Of a DNA stretch of 64,000 nucleotides, positions 30,861-42,520 are shown piece after piece; within the stretch, counting starts at the first letter, position 1; each line of letters starts with the position of its first letter. The stretch is from Kluyvera genomosp. 3. Its GTDB lineage: Bacteria > Pseudomonadota > Gammaproteobacteria > Enterobacterales > Enterobacteriaceae. The position numbers were made by a program, and so were the translations under genes. The notes below the pieces were generated by a model that did no database searches, was not told the origin of the DNA, and saw nothing but the letters and a program-made list of their open reading frames with translations. The stretch spans positions 1,550,001 to 1,614,000 of the forward strand of contig CP022114.1 in the NCBI GenBank assembly GCA_002211745.1, in the 5' to 3' direction.

Positions 30861-30886
30861 TGGCTACGCAACAGAGCGCGTAGCCA
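30861..30886. terminator. Hairpin between cheV and the symporter
   Basis: TGGCTACGC and GCGTAGCCA form a perfect nine-base stem around an eight-base loop, 13 bases beyond the cheV stop (minus strand). There is no T-run, so it may be a processing or rho-dependent site rather than a classical terminator. Confidence 0.4.
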
Positions 30887-30898
30887 CAATGGTCGCTA

Positions 30899-31892
30899 TT
30901 ACCTCACAGCATGCAGCGCAGCGTCGCTCTTATTGCCATATTTATTGAGCACTTGCTCAATCACCGAGGCCAGCTCGTTAATCTCAAACTTGGCGACGTA
31001 GCCATCGGCGTTAACTTTGCGGATGTGATCTTCGTTAGCGTTGCCCGATAGCGAAGAGTGGATCACCACCGGGATATTTCGCAGACGCGGGTCAGTTTTG
31101 ATCTTGCGGGTGAGGGTAAAACCGTCCATCTCCGGCATCTCGAGGTCGGTTAGCACCAGGGCGATTTTGTCGCTCACCGGTACCCCTTCCTGCGCTGCCT
31201 GCTGGGCAATCAGCTCAATTTTCTCCCACGCTTCTTTGCCGGTGACGTGTAGCTGCGCGGGAATATCCATGGCCTTGAGCCCTTTTTCCAGCATCGCGCG
31301 CGCCACTTTCGAGTCTTCAGCGACTATGGCCGTTGCCCCGGCTTAATGTTGAACTTACGCGGATTGAGCGCTTTGGCGTGCAGATCGTGGTTTGACGGGG
31401 TGATGTCATACAGAATTTGCTCCACGTCGATAACCATGGCCAGGTTGTTGCTCTCCTGATGGTCGTCGAGGCAGGCGATGCTGGTGATGTACTTACCATT
31501 GACCGCTTTCTCGGCGGTGTGGATTTGCGTCCAGTCGAGGCGGGTGATGTTCTCAACCGATTCCACGGCGAACGCCTGCACGCTGCGGGCGTATTCGGTA
31601 ATCAGCAGAATATTCAGTCCGTTGCTCGGGGTGCACCCCGTGACGGCGGCGAGATCGATAACCGGGATGATCTGATCGCGAATATTCACCATCCCCATCA
31701 GCGGCGGCTTAATACCCGCGGGCGGGTGAAGCTCGGCATCGGGACAATTTCGCGCAGCTTAAAGACGTTGATGCCGTACAGCTCTGAAGCCTCGCTCTGC
31801 GAGGCTTTGCCCAGGCGGAACAGCAGCAGCTCAAAACGGTTGGACAGGGTCAGGTTAGCCCTGTCGTCGATCTCTTTCTGGAAGTTATCCAT
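30899..31892 (-). CDS. cheV: Chemotaxis coupling protein CheV (two frameshifts)
   Basis: 331 residues after restoring a base near 31719 and a G near 31340. The CheW-like domain (ELLLFRLGKASQSEASELYG, INVFKLREIVPMP, MVNIRDQIIPVIDL) is followed by a receiver domain with AIVAEDSKVARAMLEKG and phosphoacceptor Asp in VLTDLEMPEMDGF. CheV couples chemoreceptors to CheA and is modulated by phosphorylation. Salmonella has cheV near rbn, E. coli does not, so this indicates a motile non-E. coli enteric. GAGGG precedes the ATG. Confidence 0.85.
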
Positions 31893-31956
31893 GGTGCCCT
31901 CAGCATGATACAGCGTGAACTTATTAGCTGAGTTATCGGCACGCTGAGGCAAAACG

Positions 31957-32876
31957 TTATTCTGGCGTGAAGGTGGAAAAATCCTCCGCCAGTTCGCAGT
32001 TCGCAAAGTGGCTCTGGCACTCGGCCAGCAGACGGCGACAGCCTTCGGCATCGTAGCGCGAACTCACGTGAGTGATAATCAGCCGCCTGGCGTTGGCCGC
32101 CAGCGCCAGTTGGGCGGTCTGCTCGCTTGAGGAGTGACCACGGCTATTGGCTTTCTCCGCCATCGCCGCTTCCAGCGTGGCCTCGTGGACCATCAGATCA
32201 ACGTCGCGGGCCAGCGCCAACGCTGCTTCACAGGGTGCGGTATCGCCAAAAATGGCGATTTTTTTGCCGGGGTCGCCGGGGCGAGATAGTCAGCGCCGTC
32301 GATGATACGCCCATCCGCCAGCGTAATGCGCTCGCCTGCTTTGAGCTTCTGGAACAGCGGGCCGAAGGGGACGCCGTCGGCAATCAGCCGTTTTGCGTCC
32401 AGCGCACCGGGTTTGTCGTGTTCTTCAACGCGAAAACCATAGCACTCTACCGGATGATTTAGCGGGTAGGCGCTCACCTTGCGCAGCCCGTCATCAAGGA
32501 TCTCGCCGGCGCTGATCTCCACTATCGTCAGTGGGAAGTCGGTCCATGAACCACTCAGGCGCAGCGTCGTTTCAACAAACGCTTTCAGCCCCGTTGGGCC
32601 GTACAGCGTCAGCGGCTGAGCGCTACCGGCCATTGAGCGGCTGCAAATCAGCCCCGGCAGGCCAAACAGATGGTCGCCGTGCAGGTGGCTGATAAAAATA
32701 CGCTCAATCTTGCCTGGGTTAAACGGCGTATGCAGCAACTGGTGCTGAGTGCCTTCACCGCAGTCAAAAAGCCACAGTCCCGGTTGGGTCGGATGTTGCA
32801 GGTTCAGCAGCATTGCTGTTACGTTGCGGGTACGGGTTGGCACGCCCGCGGATGTGCCTAAAAACGTCAATTGCAT
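31957..32876 (-). CDS. rbn: Ribonuclease BN / RNase Z (one frameshift)
   Basis: 306 residues after restoring one base near 32265 ([14 protein letters not shown]). The metallo-beta-lactamase signature is [13 protein letters not shown] near residue 64, the start [19 protein letters not shown] matches E. coli Rbn, and distal ligands are in FGDT and ITHVSSRY. The enzyme trims tRNA 3' ends. It is divergent from elaA across 45 bases. Confidence 0.9.
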
Positions 32877-32921
32877 AGTGCCGCGCCCCTGGCGGTAAAA
32901 ATAAGGTCTAAGGAGCCTACC

Positions 32922-33383
32922 ATGATTCGCTGGCAAGATTTGCACCATTCTGAACTCACCGTCCCGGCGCTGTACGCGCTGCTGAAATTGCGCTGCGAAG
33001 TGTTTGTGGTGGAGCAAACCTGTCCGTACCTCGATGTGGACGGTGACGATCTGCTGGGCGAGAACCGTCATCTGCTGGGCTGGAAGGATGACCGGTTGGT
33101 GGCCTATGCACGAATTCTGGTGAGCGAGGAAGAGATTGAGCCGGTGGTGATTGGCCGGGTCATCGTCAGCGCCGATGTGCGCGGCGAACGTTTAGGTCAT
33201 CAGCTCATGACACGGGCCGTCGACGCGTGCCAGCAGCGCTGGCCGCAGCGGGCGCTCTACCTCGGCGCACAGGCGCATCTGCGCGATTTTTACGCCCAGT
33301 ATGGCTTTGTTACCGTCACCGACGTTTATGACGAGGACGGCATTCCGCACGTGGGTATGGCGCGCGAAGCGGTGCGCGCATAA
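32922..33383 (+). CDS. elaA: GNAT acetyltransferase ElaA
   Basis: Intact, 153 residues. The N-terminus [20 protein letters not shown] and [20 protein letters not shown] are ElaA-specific; the acetyl-CoA loop is [20 protein letters not shown]. Substrate unknown. Unlike E. coli, no elaB lies between it and menF; the 146-base gap holds only regulatory-looking sequence. TAAGGAGCC precedes the ATG. Confidence 0.9.
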   Translation: MIRWQDLHHSELTVPALYALLKLRCEVFVVEQTCPYLDVDGDDLLGENRHLLGWKDDRLVAYARILVSEEEIEPVVIGRVIVSADVRGERLGHQLMTRAVDACQQRWPQRALYLGAQAHLRDFYAQYGFVTVTDVYDEDGIPHVGMAREAVRA

Positions 33384-33529
33384 CCGCGAATCCTGGCTAT
33401 AGTAAAAGACAAAGTCCGTTGATTTTCAGTGCGATATTGCCTTCGCGCTTATTTACTCCCTAATCGTGGGTACTGCAATTTACGGGTAGTACCCTTATAC
33501 TATGTGGTTTTTATGATAGGGAGGTTGGC

Positions 33530-34818
33530 GTGCGTTCGATTTTAGCGGCGTTGCAGCGCCTGTCAGCGCTTCTGGCAGACGATTTTCCCGCGTTGCCCGG
33601 CATGCGAATCCTTGAAGCAGCTTTCCCTCTGAATGATGCCTTTGACCCGCTCGCCTGGCTGAACGGTCAGGCGGTCTGGCCACAATTTTACTGGCAGCAG
33701 CGCAGCGGCAAGGAAGAGATTGCCGCGCTGGACACCGTGTGCACGTTCTCCTCGTTGGCGCAGGCGAATGCCTTTCTTGCTACGCTGCCGCGTGATGACA
33801 TCCGCGTGTGCGGCGTTAATGCCTTTGAACCGACACGCGGCACGCTGTTTTTGCCGCGTCTGGAATGGCGACGTGAAGCTGGCCGGGCCACCCTGCGGTT
33901 GAATCTGTGGAGCGAGACTTCGCTGGCACAGGACGCCGAGCGGGCGCGGCCTGTCTGGCGGTGCTCAGCGCCCATCATTCCTCTGCTGAACTCTCGCTGC
34001 ATCAGGAGAGCGAAACCCATCGTCCAGGCAAAGAGGGCTGGTGTCGGCTGATTCAGCTGGCGACCCAGGCGATCCGCGACGGTGAGTTCACGAAAGTGGT
34101 GCTGGCGCGCGCGACGGATTTCACTTTCAGCCATGCGCCGGACGCTGGTGCGCTGATGGCCGCCAGTCGCCGGGTCAATTTCTCTTGCTATCATTTCTAC
34201 ATGGCGTTTGACGCTCGCCGGGCGTTTCTGGGTCATCGCCGGAACGTTTATGGCGGCGACGTGGCGTGCAGCTGCTGACCGAGGCGCTGGCCGGTACGGT
34301 GGCAGCGCATGACGATCCGGTCATCGCGCAGCGGTTGGGCGATTGGCTGATGCACGACGATAAGAACCAGCGGGAAAACGGTCTGGTGGTTGACGATATC
34401 TGCCAGCGGTTGCAGGACGTCACGCACTCGCTGGATGTGCTGCCTGCGGAAATCGTCCGCCTGCGTAAGGTGCAGCATCTGCGCCGTCGCATTCAGGCAG
34501 ATCTCACGCAACCGGACGACACGCTGTGCCTGCTCCAGCTTCAGCCGACGGCGGCGGTCGCCGGATTACCCAGAGCGGCGGCGTTGGCGTTTATTGACCA
34601 TTTTGAACCGTTTACCCGTGAAGAGTACGCGGGTCCGCGGGTTATCTTTCGCGGCAGCAGAGTGAGTTTTGCGTCGCGCTGCGTTCAGCCAGGGTGGAGG
34701 ACAAGACCGTGCGGCTGTATGCGGGGCCGGGATTGTCGAAGGCTCCGACCCCGAGCAGGAGTGGCAGGAAATCGAAAATAAAGCGGCGGGGCTGCGCTCA
34801 TTGCTATTCTCTGAATAG
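33530..34818 (+). CDS. menF: Isochorismate synthase MenF (four frameshifts)
   Basis: 430 residues after restoring bases near 33952, 34231, 34638 and 34728. GTG start behind GGGAGG. Conserved chorismate-enzyme segments are [53 protein letters not shown] and the C-terminal [20 protein letters not shown]. It converts chorismate to isochorismate, the first menaquinone step. It starts the men cluster, menD following 79 bases later. Confidence 0.9.
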
Positions 34819-34897
34819 AACATTATCGACTCATATCAAAATCCTACGCTGTCGTAGTCTTTATACTGAGTCGCAATATTTGATACCGGACAAATTC

Positions 34898-36566
34898 ATG
34901 TCAGTAAGCGCATTTAACCGACGCTGGGCGGCGGTGATTCTGGAAGCTTTAACCCGTCATGGCGTGCGCCACGTTTGCATTGCCCCCGGGTCGCGTTCAA
35001 CGCCGCTCACTCTTGCGGCGGCGGAAAACCGCGCCTTTATTCATCATACCCATTTTGATGAACGCGGCCTTGGCCATCTGGCGCTGGGCCTGGCGAAAGT
35101 GAGCCGCCAGCCGGTGGCCGTTATCGTCACCTCCGGTACCGCGGTGGCGAACCTCTATCCTGCGCTGATTGAAGCCGGGCTGACCGGTGAAAAAATTATT
35201 CTCCTCACCGCCGACCGCCCGCCGGAGCTGATTGACTGCGGCGCGAATCAGGCGATTCGCCAACCGGGAATGTTTGCTTCGCACCCGTCGCAGACCGTAT
35301 CGCTACCGCGTCCGAGCCAGGATATTCCAGCTCGCTGGCTGGTATCGGTGGTGGATGATGCGCTGGGTGCGCTGCATTCTGGCGGCGTCCACATTAATTG
35401 CCCGTTCGCGGAACCGCTGTACGGCGATATGGATGACACCGGGCTGGTCTGGCAGCAGGCGCTGGGCGACTGGTGGCAGGGGATAAACCCTGGCTGCGCG
35501 AAGCGTTGCATCAGGAGAGCGCGGTCCAGCGCGACTGGTTCTTCTGGCGGCAGAAACGCGGCGTAGTGGTGGCGGGCGCATGAGCGCGGAAGAGGGCAAA
35601 CGTGTCGCCGAATGGGCCAAAACGCTGGGCTGGCCGCTGATTGGCGACGTACTATCGCAAACCGGGCAACCGCTGCCCTGCGCCGATCTGTGGCTGGGTA
35701 ATCCGGCCGCGGTCAGCGAGCTGCAACAGGCGCAGATTGTGGTGCAAATCGGTAGCAGCCTGACCGGCAAACGGGTGCTGCAATGGCAGCTTGCCTGCGA
35801 GCCGGACGAATACTGGCTGGTAGACTCGCTCCCCGGCCGCCTGGACCCGGCACACCATCGCGGGCGTCGACTGGTCAGCAATATCGAGCAGTGGCTGGAG
35901 AAGCATCCTGCTGAAAAACGCGCGCCGTGGGCCACGGTTATTCCGGCGCTCTCCGCGCAGGCCTGGCAGGCGGTGGCTGCCCAGAGCGAGCGTTTCGGCG
36001 AGGCGCAGTTGGCGCACCGTATTCGCCACTATCTGCCGGATCAAGGGCAGCTATTTGTCGGCAACAGTCTCGTGGTGCGCCTGATTGACGCTTTAGGCCA
36101 GCTGCCTGCGGGCTATCCGGTCTACAGCAACCGTGGCGCCAGCGGGATTGACGGGCTGATTTCGACGGCGGCGGGCGTGCAGCGCGGCAGCGCGCGGCCA
36201 ACGCTGGCAATCGTCGGCGATCTTTCGGCGCTCTACGACCTTAACGCGCTGGCGCTGCTGCGCCAGGTCTCCGCGCCGCTGGTGCTGATTGTGGTCAACA
36301 ATAACGGCGGGCAGATATTTTCGCTGCTGCCGACACCGGTGGAAGAGCGCGAGCGTTTCTACGCCATGCCGCAGAACGTGCACTTTGAACATGCGGCGAA
36401 AATGTTTGGCCTGAACTACCATCAGCCGCAGGACTGGGCGGCGCTGGAGTCCGCGCTCGGTGCCGCCTGGCGTGCGCCGGCAACCACGGTGATTGAACTG
36501 GTGGTTAACGACACCGACGGCGCGCAAACGCTGCAACAACTGCTGGCGCAGGTGAGTCATCTATGA
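34898..36566 (+). CDS. menD: SEPHCHC synthase MenD (two frameshifts)
   Basis: Exactly 556 residues, the E. coli length, after restoring a G near 35482 and one near 35578. Thiamine-diphosphate features are [17 protein letters not shown] (Glu region follows in [12 protein letters not shown]), the [14 protein letters not shown] motif and [12 protein letters not shown]. MenD adds succinic semialdehyde to isochorismate using 2-oxoglutarate. The stop overlaps the menH start by four bases. Confidence 0.92.
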
Positions 36567-37329
36567 TTCTCCACGCCGTCGCCGAGCGGGGCGACCCAAC
36601 GCAGCCTTGGCTGGTGTTCCTGCACGGTTTTTCCGGCGACCATCGGAATGGCAGCCAGTGGGCGAACGCTTTACGCGTGCCAACCGGTTGTATATCGATC
36701 TCCCCGGCCATGGTAGCTCGGCGAACGTGCAGGTAGACGGCTTCGCCGACGTGGATGCGTTGCTCACGGCGACGTTGCTTAGTTACAACATACTTAATTA
36801 CTGGCTGGTGGGGTACTCGCTGGGCGGCCGGGTGGCGATGCACTACGCCTGTGGCTCGCGGGCAGACGGCCTGGCAGGCGTTATCGTCGAAGGCGGTCAT
36901 CCCGGCCTGATGGACGACGCCGAGCGCGCGCAGCGCTGGCGCAACGACCGACAATGGGCGCAGCGTTTTGCCCAGCAGCCGCTGGCTGAGGTCTTTGCCG
37001 ACTGGTATCAGCAGCCGGTGTTCGCCAGCCTGACCGCCGAACAGCGCGATGCGTTGGTGGCGCTACGCCAGCAGAACCACGGCGTTGGGCTGGCGGCGAT
37101 GCTGCTGGCCACCTCTCTCGCGGTGCAGGACGATCTGCGTCCGGCGCTGCAAGCCCGTACTTTCCCTTTCTGGTATCTCTGTGGCGAGCACGACCGCAAG
37201 TTTCAGGCGATTGCCGAAACGCTGGCGCTGCCTTGCCATATTATTCGTGATGCCGGACACAACGCGCACCGGGAAAATCCCGCAGGCGTCGTTGCGTGTC
37301 TGGCGCAGATTTTGCCTGCTAACTTATAG
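36563..37329 (+). CDS. menH: SHCHC synthase MenH (one frameshift)
   Basis: 255 residues after restoring a G near 36646 ([11 protein letters not shown]). Alpha/beta-hydrolase fold: FLHGFSGD oxyanion loop, nucleophile Ser in [15 protein letters not shown], Asp in [10 protein letters not shown] and His in [11 protein letters not shown]. It eliminates pyruvate from SEPHCHC. Co-transcribed between menD and menB. Confidence 0.92.
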
Positions 37330-37337
37330 GAATCGCT

Positions 37338-38195
37338 ATGATTTATCCTGATGAAGCTATGCTGTACGCCCCTGCCGAGTGGCACGACTGTTCCGAAGGC
37401 TTTACCGACATTCGTTATGAAAAATCGGCTGACGGCATCGCTAAAATCACCATCAATCGCCCGCAGGTCCGCAACGCGTTTCGTCCGCTGACGGTCAAAG
37501 AAATGATCCAGGCGCTGGCGGACGCGCGCTATGACGACAACGTCGGCGTGATCATTTTAACCGGCGAAGGTGATAAAGCCTTCTGTGCCGGCGGCGACCA
37601 GAAAGTACGCGGTGACTACGGCGGCTACCAGGACGACAGCGGCGTGCATCACCTGAACGTTCTCGACTTCCAGCGTCAGATTCGCACCTGCCCGAAACCG
37701 GTGGTGGCGATGGTGGCTGGCTACTCCATCGGCGGCGGCCACGTGTTGCACATGATGTGCGACCTGACCATTGCGGCGGAAAACGCCATCTTCGGCCAGA
37801 CCGGCCCGAAAGTCGGCTCCTTCGACGGCGGCTGGGGCGCGTCTTACATGGCGCGCATCGTGGGTCAGAAAAAAGCGCGTGAAATCTGGTTCCTGTGCCG
37901 TCAGTACGATGCCAAAGCGGCGCTGGATATGGGCCTGGTGAACACCGTGGTTCCGCTGGCGGATCTGGAAAAAGAGACCGTGCGCTGGTGCCGCGAAATG
38001 CTGCAAAACAGCCCGATGGCGCTGCGCTGCCTGAAAGCGGCATTGAACGCTGACTGCGACGGCCAGGCCGGTCTGCAGGAGCTGGCGGGGAACGCCACCA
38101 TGCTGTTCTACATGACGGAAGAAGGTCAGGAAGGCCGCAACGCCTTCAACCAGAAGCGTCAGCCTGACTTCAGCAAATTCAAACGGAACCCGTAA
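37338..38195 (+). CDS. menB: 1,4-dihydroxy-2-naphthoyl-CoA synthase MenB
   Basis: Intact, 285 residues, crotonase fold. [16 protein letters not shown], the oxyanion-hole [18 protein letters not shown] and the active-site [14 protein letters not shown] are MenB hallmarks. It cyclises O-succinylbenzoyl-CoA. AGGAATCGCT precedes the ATG; the stop overlaps the menC start by one base. Being the only unbroken men gene, it anchors the cluster's identity. Confidence 0.97.
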   Translation: MIYPDEAMLYAPAEWHDCSEGFTDIRYEKSADGIAKITINRPQVRNAFRPLTVKEMIQALADARYDDNVGVIILTGEGDKAFCAGGDQKVRGDYGGYQDDSGVHHLNVLDFQRQIRTCPKPVVAMVAGYSIGGGHVLHMMCDLTIAAENAIFGQTGPKVGSFDGGWGASYMARIVGQKKAREIWFLCRQYDAKAALDMGLVNTVVPLADLEKETVRWCREMLQNSPMALRCLKAALNADCDGQAGLQELAGNATMLFYMTEEGQEGRNAFNQKRQPDFSKFKRNP

Positions 38196-39157
38196 TGCGT
38201 AGCGCGCAGGTTTATCGCTGGCAGATTCCAATGGACGCGGGTGTGGTGCTGCGCGACCGGCGGCTGAAAACCCGCGACGGGTTATTCGTCTACCTGCGTG
38301 ATGGCGAACGGGACGGCTGGGGAGAAATCTCCCACTACCGGGCTTTAGCCGCGAAACGTTGGACGAAGCGCAGTCTGCGCTGCTGGCCTGGGCCGACGCC
38401 TGGCGGCAGGGCGGTGACGCGCCGTTGCCCGACGTGCCTTCCGTGGCGTTTGGCATCAGCTGCGCGCTGGCGGAAGTCAACGATGCGCTGCCGTTGGCGG
38501 CAGACTATCGCGCGGCGCCGCTGTGTACCGGCGATCCTGATGATCTGGTGCTGAAGCTTGCTGAGATGCCCGGTGAGAAAGTGGCGAAGGTGAAAGTGGG
38601 CCTGTACGAAGCGGTACGCGACGGCATGGTGGTTAACCTGCTGCTGGAAGCGGTGCCTGAGCTAACGCTGCGTCTTGACGCCAACCGCGCCTGGACGCCG
38701 TTGAAAGCCCAGCAGTTCGCCAAATACGTTAATCCGGATAACCGTTCCCGGATTGCCTTCCTCGAAGAACCCTGTAAAACCGTGACGACTCGCGCGCCTT
38801 TGCCGGGAAACCGGCATCGCGATTGCCTGGGACGAAAGCCTGCGAGAAGCGGATTTTCGCTTTGCGGCTGAACCGGGCGTGCGGGCGGTGGTCATTAAAC
38901 CGACGCTGACCGGCAGCCTGGCGCGGGTGAAAGAACAGGTCGACGCGGCGCATGCCCTTGGCCTGACGGCGGTCATCAGCTCTTCTCTCGAATCCAGCCT
39001 TGGGCTGACCCAACTGGCGCGCATTGCCGCCTGGCTGACGCCGCAGACCATACCGGGTCTCGACACGCTGAATCTGATGCAGACGCAGCTGATTCGCTGT
39101 TGGCCGGAAAGCCCGCTGCCGTGCGGCGCGATTGAGGATATGGAGCCGTTACTGTGA
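38195..39157 (+). CDS. menC: o-Succinylbenzoate synthase MenC (three frameshifts)
   Basis: 321 residues after restoring a C near 38331, a C near 38783 and an A near 38808. Enolase-superfamily signatures: catalytic Lys in [12 protein letters not shown], metal Asp in [10 protein letters not shown], Glu in AFLEEPCK, Asp in [10 protein letters not shown] and Lys in [11 protein letters not shown]. It dehydrates SHCHC. The menE GTG overlaps its stop. Confidence 0.9.
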
Positions 39158-40511
39158 CTTTCACAACCTGGCCATGGCGACACTGGCGCGCGCGACGCGA
39201 CGGGAAGATAGCGCTACGTTTTGATAGTGAAAGCCTGAACTGGTCAACGCTGTGCCAGCGTATTGATCGGCTCGCCGCGGGGTTTCAGGCGCAGGGCGTC
39301 AAAGCTGAGGATGGCGTGGCGCTGTGCGCGCGTAACAGCGCGGACGCCGTGCTGGCCTGGCTGGCGCTGCTCCAGTGCGGCGCGCGAATTTTACCGCTCA
39401 ACCCACGCCTGCCTGCATCGCTGGTTGGCGAGCTACTGCCGGCTCTCACCCTGAGCCACATCCTGAATCTCGACGCGCAAGCGCATTACGGCCTCCCGGC
39501 GCTCAGCCTGCAAGAGGCGGAGGAGTATCGCGACGTTGAGTGGCAGGCGGATCGTCTGGCATCAATGACGTTGACCTCCGGTTCGACAGGGTTGCCGAAG
39601 GCCGCCGTACACCGCTGCGCGGCGCATCTGGCGAGCGCGGAAGGGGTATTGAGCCTGATACCGTTCGGCGAAAATGACGGTTGGCTGCTGTCGCTGCCGC
39701 TGTTTCATGTCTCCGGGCAGGGCATCTTCTGGCGATGGCTGCTGGCGGGCGCGCAGATGGCGGTCAGCGAACGTACATTAGCCGAGGCGCTGGCGCATTG
39801 CACCCATGCCTCGTTGGTGCCGACGCAGCTGTGGCGACTGCTGAACGACAATCAACCGCTGTCCCTGAAGGCGGTATTGTTGGGCGGTGCGGCCATTCCT
39901 GCCGAACTGACCGAACAGGCGGCAGCCCGAGGGATTCGCACCTTTTGCGGCTATGGTCTGACCGAATTCGCCTCTACCGTTTGCGCGCGTGAGGCCAACG
40001 GTGGGACGATGTGGGCGCACCGCTGCCGGGCCGGGAGTTGCGCCTGGTGGACGGCGAAATCTGGTTGCGGGCCAGCAGCATGGCGGCAGGCTACTGGCGC
40101 GATGGGCGTTTAGCGCCGTTAGTCAACGCCGAAGGCTGGTTTGCCACCCGCGATCGCGGCGAGCTGCATGACGGTCGGCTGCGGGTGATTGGCCGCCTGG
40201 ATAACCTGTTTTTCAGCGGCGGCGAAGGTATTCAGCCGGAAGAGGTCGAGCGGGTTATCGTCCAGCACCCTTTGGTGAATCAGGTGTTTGTTGTCCCGGT
40301 GGATGACGCTGAATTTGGTCAGCGCCCGGTGGCGGTGGTGGAGGGCGAACCTGCGCTGGATTTACCGCAGTTGGCCGCTTGGGCAAAAGATAAACTGGCT
40401 GGTTTCCAGCAGCCTTGCCGTTGGCTGCGCTTGCCCGAAGCGATGACAAGCGGCGGCATAAAAGTCTCACGACATCAGCTGACCCTCTGGGTTGCCACAC
40501 AGTTATCCTGA
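39154..40511 (+). CDS. menE: o-Succinylbenzoate-CoA ligase MenE (one frameshift)
   Basis: 452 residues after restoring a G near 40000. The AMP-binding P-loop is [16 protein letters not shown], later motifs are [24 protein letters not shown] and [20 protein letters not shown], with the C-terminal Lys in [10 protein letters not shown]. It activates succinylbenzoate with CoA. It uses a GTG start coupled to the menC stop. Confidence 0.92.
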
Positions 40512-40687
40512 TCAATAATAAATTGCAGCTATTTTGTGAATAATAAACATCATTGTTGCGGATGGATGGGAAGTAATTCGTTACAATCCGGCGATTATTG
40601 TCCGTTTCGTACATTGAATCCGCCGTGTATCGCAGTACAATTCAGCGGGTTATGGGGTTTATTTTCGCTTTGCGTGAAAGGAATAAG

Positions 40688-41229
40688 ATGAAAAAGAGCG
40701 TGTTATTGAGTCTGGCGGGCTGATGTTTGTCTCTGCGTCAGCGAGTGCGATCAGTTTTAACGGTCAGGCCGGTAAAGATTATACCAACCTGGGCTTTGGT
40801 CTGGGCACCGAAACGTCGGGCCTGGCATTAACCGGTAACTGGACGCACAACGACGACGACGGCGACGTCGCGGGTCTGGGCCTTGGGCTGAATATCCCGC
40901 TGGGTCCGTTCCTGGCGACCGTTGGCGGTAAAGGTATCTACACGAACCCGAACGATGGCGACGAAGGCTATGCGGCAGCGGTTGGCGGCGGCCTGCAGTG
41001 GAAAATTGGCGACAGCCTGCGTCTGTTCGGCGAGTACTACTACTCTCCGGATTCCCTGTCCAGCGGCATCGACAGCTACACTGAAGCCAATGCGGGCGCG
41101 CGTTTCACCCTTATGCGTCCAATCAGCATTGAAGCGGGCTATCGTTACCTGAACCTGGCGGGTAAAGACGGCAACCGCGATAACGCCGTGGCCGATGGTC
41201 CATACGTTGGCGTCAGCGCATCATTCTGA
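40688..41229 (+). CDS. yfaZ: Outer-membrane beta-barrel protein YfaZ (one frameshift in the signal peptide)
   Basis: 180 residues, the E. coli length, after restoring a C near 40721 (MKKSVLLSLAGLMFVSASASA). The mature part has alternating barrel strands (TNLGFGLGTETSGLALTGNW, LRLFGEYYYSPDSL) ending in SASF, the outer-membrane terminal Phe. Function unclear; YfaZ is a conserved enteric barrel. AAAGGAAT precedes the ATG. Confidence 0.88.
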
Positions 41230-41237
41230 TTTTCTCC

Positions 41238-41266
41238 GGCGCAGCGTCCGCTGCGCCAGTTTTCTC
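41238..41266 (+). terminator. Rho-independent terminator of yfaZ
   Basis: GGCGCAGCG and CGCTGCGCC form a nine-base GC-rich stem nine bases after the stop, followed by AGTTTTCTCTT. Confidence 0.8.
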
Positions 41267-41323
41267 TTCTTAAATCCTTCGCTTGCGTTATAGTTAATCG
41301 TCCTCTTTTTATTGGAGAAAGTG

Positions 41324-42520
41324 ATGATAACGGTAGAGATGCTGTCCACCGGTGACGAAGTCTTATCGGGGCAGATCGTCGATACAAACGCAGCCTGGCT
41401 TGCCGATTTTTGTTTCCAGCAGGGTATTCCGTTGTCCCGCCGCAATACCGTGGGGGATAACCTGGACGATTTAGTGGCGATTCTGCGCGAGCGTAGCACG
41501 CAGGCTGACATCCTCATCATCAATGGCGGCCTGGGGCCGACCAGCGATGACCTCAGCGCTCTGGCGGCCGCCACCGCGAAGGGTGAGTCGCTGATTCTGC
41601 ACGAGGAGTGGCTGGCGTTTATGGAGCGCTTCTTCAGCGAGCGTGGCCGCGTCATGGCGCCGAGCAATCGCAAGCAGGCTGAGATTCCCGCCAGCGCCGA
41701 GTTGATTGATAATCCGGTTGGCACCGCCTGCGGTTTTGCCGTTAAGCTCAACCGTTGTCTGATGTTCTTCACACCGGGCGTGCCGTCTGAATTTAAGGTG
41801 ATGGTGGAACATGAAATCTTGCCGCGCATTCGTCAGCGTTATCCGGTCGGCGAGCCGCCGGTTTGCCTGCGCTTAACGACGTTTGGCCGCTCGGAAAGCG
41901 ATCTCGCCCAGAGCCTGCAGCATCTCGATCTGCCGCCGGGCGTGACCATGGGCTACCGTTCTTCCATGCCGATTATTGAACTGAAGCTGACCGGGCCGTC
42001 GGAACATCGCGAGGCGATGCTGGCGTTATGGCCAGAGGTGCAGAAAGTGGCCGGGGAAAGCCTGATTTTTGAAGGTACTGAGGGGTTACCTGCACAGCTG
42101 GCCCGCGTGCTGAAAGAAAAACAGCTAAGCCTGACGCTGAGCGAGCAGTTTACCAGCGGGCTGATTGCGCTCCAGCTCTCTCGCGCCGGTGCGCCGCTGC
42201 TGGCGAGTGAAGTGGTGCCGCCGCAGGATGAAACGCTGGCGCAAACCGCACGTTGGGCCGCCGAGCGGCGGGTGAATCATTTTGCCGGGCTGGCTTTGGC
42301 GGTGAGCGGGCTGGAGAGCGAGCACATTAACTTTGCACTCTCGACGCCGGAAGGCACTCACGCGCTACAGGTGAAGTTCAGCAATACGCGTCATGGTCTG
42401 GCGATACGCCAGGAAGTGTGCGCCATGATGGCGCTGAACATGCTGCGTCGCTGGCTCCACGGCAAACCGGTGGCCAGCGAACATGGCTGGATTAACGTGG
42501 TTGATTCGCTGGTGCTGTAA
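41324..42520 (+). CDS. yfaY: CinA-related protein YfaY
   Basis: Intact, 398 residues. MITVEMLSTGDEVLSGQIVD and INGGLGPTSDDLSALAAAT are the molybdopterin-binding (MoCF) fold of the CinA family, as in E. coli YfaY (CinA-like paralogue). ATG 41324 behind GGAG is preferred to GTG 41321. Family members include nicotinamide-mononucleotide deamidase and ADP-ribose pyrophosphatase; activity here is not established. The 3' end overlaps glpC by 29 bases. Confidence 0.9.
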   Translation: MITVEMLSTGDEVLSGQIVDTNAAWLADFCFQQGIPLSRRNTVGDNLDDLVAILRERSTQADILIINGGLGPTSDDLSALAAATAKGESLILHEEWLAFMERFFSERGRVMAPSNRKQAEIPASAELIDNPVGTACGFAVKLNRCLMFFTPGVPSEFKVMVEHEILPRIRQRYPVGEPPVCLRLTTFGRSESDLAQSLQHLDLPPGVTMGYRSSMPIIELKLTGPSEHREAMLALWPEVQKVAGESLIFEGTEGLPAQLARVLKEKQLSLTLSEQFTSGLIALQLSRAGAPLLASEVVPPQDETLAQTARWAAERRVNHFAGLALAVSGLESEHINFALSTPEGTHALQVKFSNTRHGLAIRQEVCAMMALNMLRRWLHGKPVASEHGWINVVDSLVL

